Of a stretch of DNA of 33,022 nt, positions 16,933 to 24,959 are shown piece after piece. Source of the DNA: an uncultured bacterium (GTDB lineage Bacteria > Cyanobacteriota > Vampirovibrionia > Gastranaerophilales > Gastranaerophilaceae); the NCBI GenBank assembly GCA_902767275.1, contig CACXGY010000037.1, positions 1 through 33,022 on the forward strand. The letters run 5' to 3'. The notes beneath the pieces were generated by a model. The model saw only the letters and a program-made list of their open reading frames with translations, was not told the DNA's origin and searched no databases. Numbering within the stretch: the first letter of the stretch is position 1; every line of letters starts with the position of its first letter. A program made the translations under genes and the position numbers.

Positions 16933-18450
16933 TTAATCTCTGTCAACCCTTGCAATTAGTTCATCACAAGCATAAATATCAAACTTAGTTTGACTAAGCA
17001 TATATGTTTCAGCAATAAGCAACGCTGTAGGAACAAGTGCTGCAATAATACTTAAAAATATACCTTGTAAATCGCCGCCTATTTCACTAAAGAAATAAGA
17101 TGTATTCATAGTAAACTCTATCAAAATAATTGCACAACCAATCATAAGAGAACGATTTTTTTCACTGTCCAGTTTTCTAACACCTTGAATACCGTATATG
17201 TTCACACCGTGAGTAAGGAAATTGCTAAATCCGTCTTGTTTAATCTCGTTTGAACCTTGAATTTTTCTGATAGTAAAGAATGCGTTAACAAATGCGAAGA
17301 ACGCAAAAACAATCATAAATGTTGCCAACACAAGAAAAACAGGACTGAATCTCAAGCCTGAAATACGAACCCATCCTGCTGCTTCAGGAAAGCACATAGC
17401 CAATGTATTTGATACACCATATGCAAGGAACGGTGCTGTAATAAATCCTAATACCGTTTCGCCCACAGATTTCAGTTGAAGATTGAATAATTTATCCTTT
17501 ATATTTGATATTTTAGTATTACTTATTGAATTGATATATTTATCAATCCATTGTCTGTATTCATTGAGTACAACTTCAAAATCTTCTCTGTATTCGTTTT
17601 GATCAAGATTATATGTCATTTGATGACCCGTAAATTTAAAATATCCGCAGGACATAGAACAAATGACTGCTAATCCTACAAAGAATAAAGATACAAGAAT
17701 TGAAAAAATAACGTTTATATTAACATAATATAGCAAATTTATTATATAAATTCCTGTAAAGAAAAATGAAGTTGATGCTAACATAAAATGCTGAGCGGAT
17801 ACAGATGTCGGTGTAGTTTTAACTTTATTTTGAAAATACAAATATACACCTTGTTTTAAAATCAAGCATAAGCCGTACACAACAACCGTAAAAGCAAGCA
17901 ATATTTTAATATTAGTAGGAAGATGAATAAAATTCTTTGTTTCTTCGATCTCTAAACCTGTCAAATAATTAGCGACCCCAAATGCGGTAACTAATGAAGT
18001 TAAGAATAAAGCAATATGTAAAAATATTGATGTTCTGTAATTAAGAGTTAATTTTGTTTTTAAATCATTTATAACAAAACCTGTTTTTTTAACTACACTA
18101 ACTCTTGCTTTTTCAAGTTCTGCCTTTTTTTGTTCAAGAACACCTACTTCATAATTTTGTTGTTCTGTAATTTTTATAGAAATAAACTCGTCATTTATAC
18201 CTGACATTAACTTACAAACCTTATCAATATCAATCTTTTGAGCCAACGGTTTACCCTTGAATAATATATTTTGATTGTTAAATGTGTTTAAAACGGTACA
18301 TTTATTAGCCTGACCGTTGCATTGCAAAGTAAGCATATATTCGGAACCCATATCGACAACAAAATCACAACTCGGATTTGAGCCGATATTAATTATTTCT
18401 TTATCCGTAAAAGTTTTTTCATTGTTTTTAGAAACTAAAGTTATAATCAT
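16933..18450 (-). CDS. FHA-like domain, polytopic membrane protein
   Basis: 505 residues from the second of two adjacent ATGs (18450), which is better spaced from AAAGGA than the ATG at 18453. Residues 1-97 resemble an FHA domain (INIGSNPSCDFVVD is the iG-S-x-D-type core), a phosphothreonine-binding module. A Lys/Glu linker follows, then roughly eight hydrophobic segments between about 143 and 490. Two are in the 183-208 and 331-357 regions, and further ones fall at 370-396 and near the C-terminus. The membrane part matches no transporter family that I recognise. It lies between the vWA gene (25-28 bases upstream) and the TonB-like gene. FHA plus vWA suggests phospho-signalling or assembly control; no kinase or phosphatase is adjacent. 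Confidence 0.7.
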   Translation of the reverse strand: MIITLVSKNNEKTFTDKEIINIGSNPSCDFVVDMGSEYMLTLQCNGQANKCTVLNTFNNQNILFKGKPLAQKIDIDKVCKLMSGINDEFISIKITEQQNYEVGVLEQKKAELEKARVSVVKKTGFVINDLKTKLTLNYRTSIFLHIALFLTSLVTAFGVANYLTGLEIEETKNFIHLPTNIKILLAFTVVVYGLCLILKQGVYLYFQNKVKTTPTSVSAQHFMLASTSFFFTGIYIINLLYYVNINVIFSILVSLFFVGLAVICSMSCGYFKFTGHQMTYNLDQNEYREDFEVVLNEYRQWIDKYINSISNTKISNIKDKLFNLQLKSVGETVLGFITAPFLAYGVSNTLAMCFPEAAGWVRISGLRFSPVFLVLATFMIVFAFFAFVNAFFTIRKIQGSNEIKQDGFSNFLTHGVNIYGIQGVRKLDSEKNRSLMIGCAIILIEFTMNTSYFFSEIGGDLQGIFLSIIAALVPTALLIAETYMLSQTKFDIYACDELIARVDRD

Positions 18451-18478
18451 CATAATCCTTTCATAAAATTATTTATCA

Positions 18479-19147
18479 TTAACGACCGATGGCATTTATA
18501 AATCTTCTAAGGGCCTTATCAACATTTTGTTCAGGAGCGAGAATCAATTTATTTTCGCCTAAAATAGCACCCAGTTTTTCTTTAACCATATCCAATTTTT
18601 GCGGATGAGCATATAAAAACATCATTGCAATATCAGGAGCATATTTTTTTACATTTTTAATGTTTTGAGGGAACGTATTCCAATCAATTTGTTTTTCAGT
18701 AGCACCTTCATTTTCCAAGTCGCCCATAACAACAACTGCAGGAACATAACCATCTTTCTTCATAGTTAAAGCATAAGACAAAGCCTTTTTAACCCCATCC
18801 CCATAAGCAGTTCCTAAATCCTCCGGAGCATATTGTGTAAATGCTTCCATAGATTTTGTAATCCCGCCGGTGTTTTGAGGAGACCCTTCATAAATTATGT
18901 ATGCATCTTGAGATACTTTTATAATCTTTATTTGATCTTCCGGATCAAGTTGAGCACAAATTTGTTTAAGAAATCTTTTTTGTTCGGTTAATTTTGCCTG
19001 ATTAGAAGCAGATGAGTCGACAACAAACATAACTGCCGCCGGATGAAAATCGTCTACTTTAATATTCTTTAATCCTGCCCATATAAGTTTGATACCTATA
19101 CACACAAGTAAAATCACTATTCCTAAAGTTATTAATCTTTTATTCAT
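18479..19147 (-). CDS. membrane-anchored vWA domain protein
   Basis: 222 residues. An N-terminal membrane segment (about 6-24) leads into a von Willebrand factor A domain (about 35-218). The metal-ion-dependent adhesion site looks complete: DSSAS at 44-48 (DxSxS), T113 in GTAYGDG and D143 in GDLENEG. Such domains bind protein partners through Mg2+ and often work in envelope assembly machines. AGAGGA precedes the ATG by about 6 bases. It is third of five genes in a minus-strand cluster, with an FHA-membrane protein and a TonB-like protein after it. It is close to a bare vWA domain, so its role is probably ligand binding by complex formation. Confidence 0.8.
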   Translation of the reverse strand: MNKRLITLGIVILLVCIGIKLIWAGLKNIKVDDFHPAAVMFVVDSSASNQAKLTEQKRFLKQICAQLDPEDQIKIIKVSQDAYIIYEGSPQNTGGITKSMEAFTQYAPEDLGTAYGDGVKKALSYALTMKKDGYVPAVVVMGDLENEGATEKQIDWNTFPQNIKNVKKYAPDIAMMFLYAHPQKLDMVKEKLGAILGENKLILAPEQNVDKALRRFINAIGR

Positions 19148-19196
19148 TATTTCCTCTGTATTTTGTCTTTACCTACAAATTAATAATAACATAATA

Positions 19197-20003
19197 TTAA
19201 TTATACGGCACAACTTCAATCGGTTGAACCAACTTTACAATGATAGCAGTACCGGCAGGAACTTCAGCACCTTCTCCTTTGTGAGCGACGGCAGAAACCA
19301 TACCGCCGGCAGCACCAACAGCAGAACCTATTGCTAAGCCACCTACTATATCACCGCCGGAAATAAGTGAATACAATGCCCCTGTTACAACACCGCCTAT
19401 TGCACCTACAAGAACATTTCCTGCTATTTTTAATGCACGTTTATCCTTTATTTCAATATAAACTTTATTAGACGTTAATCTGATTCTATCTCCGTTAGGA
19501 GTTAATATTTCATCAAAAGTCATTGCTAATTTACCGTTTGCATAAGCATATCCTGCTTTTTTCACATCTGTGGCTTTGCCGTATAGTACACTTCCTTGAG
19601 GAGCAACCAGAACGCCGTTATAGTACCAGTCATCACTTAAAACTGCTGCAATTATATCATTGTTTGCAAGACTCTCCGAACTTATAGAAGATTGTAAAAC
19701 CGCCTCAAAAGACTCCCCCTGCGGAACGACAAAAACGGTTCCGTGAACAGTTTTTGGCTGTGGCTCATATATTTTTTGCGGTTGATAAGAGGGTTTTTCT
19801 TTTGATTTTTGTTTTTCCAATCTTGGATCAGTTTTTACGGATGTCTTTGCATCCTCATTTCTTATACGTTCTTTTTCAAGTATTTCTTGTCTGTCAAATT
19901 CTGCCTGTGCTTCATCACTAAAATCATACACATCAGCATACGCAGGAATTATTTGTATACCAAGTAAAAAAACGGCTAAAATCAGACAAATTACTTTTTT
20001 CAA
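19197..20003 (-). CDS. exported protein, VirB10-like outline, glycine zipper
   Basis: 268 residues from a TTG at 20003. GGGAG lies 7 bases upstream, and this start avoids a 38-base overlap with the upstream gene. The first residues form a good signal peptide (LKKVICLILAVFLLGIQII, cleavage near AYA-D). A charged, Pro-rich linker follows, then a beta-rich domain with FVVPQGESFEAVL and LVAPQGSVLYGKATDV. Next come GKLAMTFDEILTPNGDRI and a Gly/Ala-rich segment (IGGVVTGALYSLISGGDIVG) before AGTAIIVKLVQPIEVV. Order and spacing resemble the beta-barrel part of VirB10/TrbI secretion proteins, with a glycine zipper that could insert in a membrane. The resemblance is by eye. It belongs to the 16053-20682 envelope cluster. 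Confidence 0.6.
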   Translation of the reverse strand: MKKVICLILAVFLLGIQIIPAYADVYDFSDEAQAEFDRQEILEKERIRNEDAKTSVKTDPRLEKQKSKEKPSYQPQKIYEPQPKTVHGTVFVVPQGESFEAVLQSSISSESLANNDIIAAVLSDDWYYNGVLVAPQGSVLYGKATDVKKAGYAYANGKLAMTFDEILTPNGDRIRLTSNKVYIEIKDKRALKIAGNVLVGAIGGVVTGALYSLISGGDIVGGLAIGSAVGAAGGMVSAVAHKGEGAEVPAGTAIIVKLVQPIEVVPYN

Positions 20004-20022
20004 CGTATCTCTCCCGTGAAAA

Positions 20023-20682
20023 CTACTTGAACAGTACTTGTATTTTTTCGTTAGTTTCAAACGTTACATATCCGACAACAGCCTTTTTCTTTGCACTTGT
20101 CGTTTTTAAATATACCGTAAAATGACCGAATATTCCGGTAGTGTCACTATTTGCGGTTCTCTTAAGATTAATTATATCAATATAGTCTATTTTATTCAAG
20201 TCATAATCCTTCTTTCTATCATTGACAAGAAGGGTTCCGTTTTTGTCCATTCTAACGAATCTGATACCTGCTTTTTTTAGTTCATCCGGACTTAATTTAG
20301 AATAATCTCCGTCAGAATTCAAACTCAACAAAGATTGAAACCTGTTTTCTTTAGGATCATCAATTCCTAATAAATCCTTTTCTGACCAATTTAAGTCACA
20401 TCTGTCCTTTACTAAAACATAATTTTGTCCGTCAATTTGAACAACATAAGGATCAAATAACAATGCAGGAGTGATAACCGCAGCAGCGGCTGTAAGACCT
20501 AAAAAGGTTTTTGCAACATTAAAAGGTTGTTTTGACGGAATAGAAACATATTCCGTTCCGCCTTTTATACGCACATTGTTGCTTAAATCATTTAGTGCAG
20601 TTCCTTTATATGGGAACACATTTTGTGCCATTGCTGTTGTTGAACACAAGAATAAACATAATACCGCTAAAAATTTTTTCAT
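20023..20682 (-). CDS. exported protein of unknown function
   Basis: 219 residues. A signal peptide is clear (MKKFLAVLCLFLCSTTAMA, cleavage before QN). A short Ala-rich hydrophobic stretch follows at about 60-75. Residues near 120-145 include NSDGDYSKLSPDEL, an EF-hand-like loop of doubtful completeness, and a beta-rich C-terminal third ends the protein. AAGGAC precedes the ATG by about 7 bases. It is the first gene of the minus-strand cluster that continues with the VirB10-like, vWA, FHA and TonB-like genes; the next start (TTG at 20003) lies 19 bases past its stop. No family recognised. Confidence 0.7.
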   Translation of the reverse strand: MKKFLAVLCLFLCSTTAMAQNVFPYKGTALNDLSNNVRIKGGTEYVSIPSKQPFNVAKTFLGLTAAAAVITPALLFDPYVVQIDGQNYVLVKDRCDLNWSEKDLLGIDDPKENRFQSLLSLNSDGDYSKLSPDELKKAGIRFVRMDKNGTLLVNDRKKDYDLNKIDYIDIINLKRTANSDTTGIFGHFTVYLKTTSAKKKAVVGYVTFETNEKIQVLFK

Positions 20683-20789
20683 CAGATAGTCCTTATAAAT
20701 ATTACACCTTACAATATTTTAACGATAAATATTAAATATTGTTCATTTTATATTAAGTTTCATTAAGAATAATTTATACAAAAGTAATA

Positions 20790-20822
20790 AAACAAAATAG
20801 AAAGGGGCTTTTCGCCCCTTTC
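20790..20822 (-). terminator. intrinsic terminator of flavodoxin gene
   Basis: Minus-strand stem GAAAGGGGC (20814-20822) with GCCCCTTTC (20800-20808), 5-base loop, followed by the T-rich TATTTTGTTTTATT. It lies about 120 bases past the flavodoxin stop. On the plus strand no T run follows, so it is directional. Confidence 0.85.
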
Positions 20823-20939
20823 CATTCTACAAAATAATGAACTTAATACAGTATTTTTAACTGTTATTAATATAGTTCCCATAATTGTTAAATAAATAAC
20901 CCGACTTGTGCAAAAAGACATGACTTAATATTTATCTGA

Positions 20940-21431
20940 TTATGCAATAATCAAATCAAGGCTTTTTATCCAATCTGTCAATTCGTCTAATGACGGATTA
21001 TAGTTTAGCAGTTTTCCATCTGTAAATGTAGTGGTAGAAGGAACACTTTTTTTCAAATATTCAACAGTTCCGCCGAATCCGCTGCCACCAGAAGTTGCAA
21101 ATAAAACAATCTTTTTATTTGCAAAATCGTATGCTTCAAGAAACGTATTAATAATTGTCGGAGCGACATACCACCATATAGGGAAGCCAAGAAAAATCGT
21201 ATCATATTTACTTGTATCTAAATCATCCATAATAATCGCAGGTCTGGATGATTTGTCCTCCATTTCAATTGTGCTTCTTGAGGATTTATCCATCCAATTC
21301 AAATCAGCATTTGTGTACGGAACTTCAGGTTTTATTTCATAAATATCTGAGTTTAGAACTTTTGATAAGTTTTCTGCAACTTTTTTAGTAACACCTGATG
21401 CTGAAAAATAAGCAACTAAAGTTTTTGACAT
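20940..21431 (-). CDS. flavodoxin family protein
   Basis: 163 residues. The N-terminus AYFSASGVTKKVAENLSK is the FMN phosphate-binding loop of flavodoxins, followed by the IFLGFPIWWYVAPTIINTFL and FATSGGSGFGGT segments that bound the isoalloxazine ring. The length and WW motif fit flavodoxin-4-type proteins, which bind FMN and act in electron transfer or as flavoenzymes such as quinone or nitro reductases. AGGAG precedes the ATG by 9 bases. It is a single-gene unit with a promoter (21476-21505) and a terminator (20790-20822), divergent from the DUF4234-like gene. Physiological partner unknown. Confidence 0.88.
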   Translation of the reverse strand: MSKTLVAYFSASGVTKKVAENLSKVLNSDIYEIKPEVPYTNADLNWMDKSSRSTIEMEDKSSRPAIIMDDLDTSKYDTIFLGFPIWWYVAPTIINTFLEAYDFANKKIVLFATSGGSGFGGTVEYLKKSVPSTTTFTDGKLLNYNPSLDELTDWIKSLDLIIA

Positions 21432-21475
21432 AATTCATACTCCTATTTTATGTGTCAGTTGGTTTTTATATCTAT

Positions 21476-21505
21476 ATATAACACCCTAAACCTATGTTTT
21501 GTCAA
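21476..21505 (-). promoter_or_regulatory. promoter of flavodoxin gene
   Basis: On the minus strand a consensus TTGACA (21500-21505) and TTATAT (21476-21481) are separated by 18 bases, 45 bases upstream of the ATG. It is the best promoter match in the window. Confidence 0.6.
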
Positions 21506-21571
21506 GAGAAAAGAATTTTATGTTAAAATAAAACTATAATATAAAGTGCGATTATAAATAACGGAGGCTGC

Positions 21572-22111
21572 ATGTTTGATTTAAGTAATGTTGTAAAAGG
21601 CGAATATACAGATGCTATGAACGAAAATTTGTGGTTTAAAACAACATCTGTAAAAAAAGTTGTTATTTTAAGTATATTAACTTGCGGGTTATACCAAGTC
21701 GTTTGGTTTTATAACTATTGGAAAACTCTTGAAATCAAGTTTGGATATAAATTAAGTCCTTTTTGGAGAGCGTTATTCGGTGGAATCACATGTTTCTGGC
21801 TGTTCCCTATTCTGGAAAAATATGTAGATGCTTTTAAACAAAAAACTTTTTCAGGAATAACTTATGCGATATTGTATTTACTTCTCAACTTTATATATGG
21901 ACTCAACGGTGTATTATGCTTGATTGGATTTTTACAATTAGTAATAATCGCTGATATACAAAATCGTATCAATGAAATCAACGCACAATATTATCCAATG
22001 GCGGAAAACAATAAATGGAGCGTTGCAAACACTTTATGGTCATTACCTTTTGGTATATTAATTTCCTTATTTATATTGGGTATAATTATTGAAATTAGTC
22101 ATATTTTATAA
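21572..22111 (+). CDS. DUF4234-like multi-pass membrane protein
   Basis: 179 residues. After a short cytoplasmic start there are about four hydrophobic segments; the first carries KKVVILSILTCGLYQVVWFY, the LTxGxYxxxWxY pattern of DUF4234 membrane proteins. An amphipathic segment near 55-70 and a Gln/Asn-rich stretch (DIQNRINEINAQYY) separate the later helices. Function of the family is not established. GGAGG precedes the ATG by about 5 bases, and a TATAAT at 21535-21540 marks a probable promoter. It heads a plus-strand run of five genes. Confidence 0.72.
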   Translation: MFDLSNVVKGEYTDAMNENLWFKTTSVKKVVILSILTCGLYQVVWFYNYWKTLEIKFGYKLSPFWRALFGGITCFWLFPILEKYVDAFKQKTFSGITYAILYLLLNFIYGLNGVLCLIGFLQLVIIADIQNRINEINAQYYPMAENNKWSVANTLWSLPFGILISLFILGIIIEISHIL

Positions 22112-22134
22112 ATTTAAACAGATAGGAAATTTTT

Positions 22135-22395
22135 ATGAAAAGAACATTAGCAATTATATTCAGTTTAATAGTATTCAGCGGATATTCTTATGGATATTAT
22201 GATTTCAGAGTATCTCCTCAGGATTATGAAATGTTTAAAGAGTATTATGATTCTTTAAATGAATTTAAGTTGTTACCTGATGAAGAAGATGAAGAACCCG
22301 TTATGATATTAAAAGACAATACAAAAAGAAAAAATCAAAATAAAGAAATAAAAGTTCCTGTGGAAGAAAAAGACGGAATTATACATATTAAATAA
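22135..22395 (+). CDS. small exported acidic protein
   Basis: 86 residues. A signal peptide (MKRTLAIIFSLIVFSGYSYG) is followed by a Tyr/Asp/Glu-rich mature part (about 66 residues) with YDSLNEFKLLPDEEDEE and a Lys-rich C-terminus. AGGAAA precedes the ATG by about 6 bases. It lies 23 bases after the DUF4234-like gene and 39 before the PilZ gene. No family recognised; its exported, acidic nature is all that can be said. Confidence 0.65.
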   Translation: MKRTLAIIFSLIVFSGYSYGYYDFRVSPQDYEMFKEYYDSLNEFKLLPDEEDEEPVMILKDNTKRKNQNKEIKVPVEEKDGIIHIK

Positions 22396-22434
22396 TTGCT
22401 TGCAATTTTCCCCTGTATTATCTAAAATATATTT

Positions 22435-23031
22435 ATGGGTTTACTGGGTGAAAAACAGAAAACAAAAATCTTTTCAGACACCGGTCTTGATGATATTGAA
22501 TTAGATTGTTTCATAAAAAAATGTACCTCCGACAAAATATTGTTGGGTATTTCTCCCGTGCAAAGAGATGATTTTTCTGATTTAGGAATAGGCTTTGACA
22601 TAGATGTAAAAGTTTTTACCCCGAACGGAATTGCGATTTTTAAATCAAAAGTTACTAAAATAAATACACAAAAAGAAATAGAAATCACATACAACGAATC
22701 AGAAGTAAAAGTTGAAAATACAAGACAAAACCCACGTTATGAAACAAATTGTCCTATTACAATATTCAGACCGTTGTTAGGGAATATTGACTCACATTTA
22801 TTGGATATAAGTGTAAGAGGATTAAGATTTTATTCTGAAATACCGCTAAAAGAAAATTCAGAATTTGAAATAATGTTGTATTTATCGGATACTGTTGGTA
22901 AAATATTACTTACGGGAAAGGTTCTTGATAAAACAGGGTTGCCTGACGGTGTTCATCGTATGATAATAGAAAAAATATCATATAATGACAGACAAAAGTT
23001 AATAGATTATTGCATGTCACTTGCAAACTAA
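22435..23031 (+). CDS. PilZ domain c-di-GMP-binding protein
   Basis: 198 residues. The C-terminal half carries the PilZ signature: RQNPR at 97-101 (RxxxR) and DISVRG at 124-129 (D-x-S-x-x-G), the two c-di-GMP-binding elements. The N-terminal half (1-92) is a beta-rich domain like the YcgR-type N-terminal domain of flagellar-brake proteins. It is therefore a probable c-di-GMP receptor that relays the second messenger to a partner, perhaps the adjacent TPR protein. No good ribosome-binding site precedes the ATG. Diguanylate cyclase or flagellar genes are not seen nearby. The TPR gene follows after 15 bases. Confidence 0.85.
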   Translation: MGLLGEKQKTKIFSDTGLDDIELDCFIKKCTSDKILLGISPVQRDDFSDLGIGFDIDVKVFTPNGIAIFKSKVTKINTQKEIEITYNESEVKVENTRQNPRYETNCPITIFRPLLGNIDSHLLDISVRGLRFYSEIPLKENSEFEIMLYLSDTVGKILLTGKVLDKTGLPDGVHRMIIEKISYNDRQKLIDYCMSLAN

Positions 23032-23046
23032 AGAATGGAAGAAATA

Positions 23047-24639
23047 ATGGCTAATATGTTAGAAAACGATTCATCAGACGAAATGAATAAAAAACAAGAC
23101 AAGGTAAAAAAAGCAATTGAACGATGTCAATTAGATTTGCAAAAAGAACCAAATAATGCAAAATTGCACATACGATTAGGAGATTTATACCTTGAATGGC
23201 ACCTTGATATATTCAATTCATGTCAGTATATAGATGAGGCTATAACAGAATATCAATGTGCATTAGAAACAGCCATTGATTCGTATGAAATCTATTACAA
23301 GATAGGTAAAGCCCAATTTTATAAAGGGGATTTAGATAAGGCAATAAACTATCTTAATATGGCATTAGAGCAAAACAAAGAATATGCGGATGCATATTAT
23401 GTATTAGCAGAAACATATACCAGAAAGGCATATTTCTTTGAAGCAATTCAAGCGGCAAAACAAGCAGTAAAATATAAAAGATTCAGAAACTCAAGAGCAC
23501 ACTTTTTGCTTCATAAATTATATCAAGCATCCGCATTTAAAAATTTCAAGGTAGGATGCCAATCAAAATTTGAACATCTATTGGCTATTCTAACCTTCCC
23601 GTTTGATAAAATGGCTATTTTAACAGCACTCAGAACAATATCATATTTACAATTCATGCCGGTATTATTTTTAACATTTTATTATATTCAATTAAGAAGA
23701 CTGGATGTTGCAGTAGATTTGTATATAAAAACAATCGATAAAGCCCCAGGATTTGTTCCGTTGTATTGTTTGTTGGGCGATGCATACCTTGCAATGGGGC
23801 ATTTTGAAGATGCTATAACCGAATACAAAATGGCAATTTGGTTGGATAGTTTAAACATTCCTGCATACAGACATCTTTCACAGGCTTATGAAGAACAAGG
23901 AGATTATGACAGAGCAATAGAAACATATCAAAAACTTATTTCTATTATGCCAACAGTACCTGATTTTCATTCAAATCTTGCAAATTTATACTATATTAAA
24001 GGAGAGTTTAAACTTGCGGTTGCACAATACCAAACAGCGATAACATTAAATCCAAATAAACGTTGGACAAGTATAATTGCACAAACTCTCGGATTTGTGT
24101 ATCAAGAAAATCAAAACGATTTAGATGCAGCAATATGTGCATATCAAAACGCATACACTATGACTCCTGAAGATATTGATATTTACATAAATTTAGGTAG
24201 TGCGTTTTATGATAAAGAAGATTTTGATAATGCTTTATCAGTATACAGAAAAGCGTTAGAACTAGACCCTACGAATGCAAAAATTCATTGTAATTTAGCA
24301 TTCCTTCACTGGGGTAAAGGGAACACGAACGAAGCAATAAAAGAATACGAACTTTCAATAAAATATGATGAGAATTATGATATCGCATATAACAATTTAG
24401 GAGTTATATATCTTGATGATTTAGGCAGAGTACAAAAAGCAATAGAATTATTCAAGAAATCAGCAGAATGCAACCCTAATTATGCTTTGGCACATTTTAA
24501 CCTTGCAAGAGCAGTAACAATTGTAGGCGATAAAATTGAAGCAGCAAAATTATATCAAATTGCACAAGATATTAACAAAGTTACCAATGAAATTGATCCG
24601 CAAGATATTGTAGATAAAATAAACGGATTATTCTCATAA
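23047..24639 (+). CDS. large TPR-repeat protein
   Basis: 530 residues from the ATG at 23047, preceded by GGAAG; an in-frame ATG at 23035 has no site. About nine to ten tetratricopeptide repeats are visible: three or so in the first third, then an insertion near 150-205 with a hydrophobic stretch (LQFMPVLFLTFYYIQL), then a regular block to the C-terminus. Typical repeat cores are LGDAYLAMGHFEDAI, LSQAYEEQGDYDRAI, LGSAFYDKEDFDNAL and LAFLHWGKGNTNEAI. TPR arrays are protein-binding scaffolds. The gene follows PilZ by 15 bases and precedes an ACT protein by 18, suggesting a shared transcript. Confidence 0.85.
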   Translation: MANMLENDSSDEMNKKQDKVKKAIERCQLDLQKEPNNAKLHIRLGDLYLEWHLDIFNSCQYIDEAITEYQCALETAIDSYEIYYKIGKAQFYKGDLDKAINYLNMALEQNKEYADAYYVLAETYTRKAYFFEAIQAAKQAVKYKRFRNSRAHFLLHKLYQASAFKNFKVGCQSKFEHLLAILTFPFDKMAILTALRTISYLQFMPVLFLTFYYIQLRRLDVAVDLYIKTIDKAPGFVPLYCLLGDAYLAMGHFEDAITEYKMAIWLDSLNIPAYRHLSQAYEEQGDYDRAIETYQKLISIMPTVPDFHSNLANLYYIKGEFKLAVAQYQTAITLNPNKRWTSIIAQTLGFVYQENQNDLDAAICAYQNAYTMTPEDIDIYINLGSAFYDKEDFDNALSVYRKALELDPTNAKIHCNLAFLHWGKGNTNEAIKEYELSIKYDENYDIAYNNLGVIYLDDLGRVQKAIELFKKSAECNPNYALAHFNLARAVTIVGDKIEAAKLYQIAQDINKVTNEIDPQDIVDKINGLFS

Positions 24640-24657
24640 ATAAAATAGGAATTAATT

Positions 24658-24942
24658 ATGGACTCAAACGATAAAATAATAATAACCGTATCAGGAGCAG
24701 ACAAAGTTGGAATTGTAGCAAAAGTTTCAACACTCTTAGCAGAATGTCAGGTCAATATTGAAGATATAAAACAAACGCTAATGCAAGGTCATTTTGTAAT
24801 GTTTATGCTTTGTGATATATCAAAATCAAATAAAACGCTAAACGAGTTTCAAACCCTTTTAAAAGAAGAATGTAATAAAATGGGAATGGAAGCGTGGGTT
24901 CAAAGAAAAGAAATCTTTGACAGCATGCACACGGTATCATAA
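24658..24942 (+). CDS. ACT domain protein (UPF0237-like)
   Basis: 94 residues, essentially one ACT domain: SGADKVGIVAKVSTLLAE and VNIEDIKQTL match the first strand-helix of UPF0237-type ACT proteins, and FVMFMLCDIS is the central strand. ACT domains bind small ligands, often amino acids, and regulate enzymes or transcription. AGGAA precedes the ATG by about 6 bases. It is last in the plus-strand run and ends 17 bases from the convergent metallopeptidase gene. In many genomes such a protein is paired with a PFL/DUF711 protein, which is absent here. Confidence 0.85.
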   Translation: MDSNDKIIITVSGADKVGIVAKVSTLLAECQVNIEDIKQTLMQGHFVMFMLCDISKSNKTLNEFQTLLKEECNKMGMEAWVQRKEIFDSMHTVS

Positions 24943-24959
24943 AAATATAAAATTAAAAA

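Noticed and set aside
19197-20060. Longer start (ATG at 20060) for the VirB10-like gene
   Set aside because: It would overlap the upstream gene by 38 bases, lacks a ribosome site and puts 19 polar residues before the signal peptide; TTG at 20003 has GGGAG at 7 bases.
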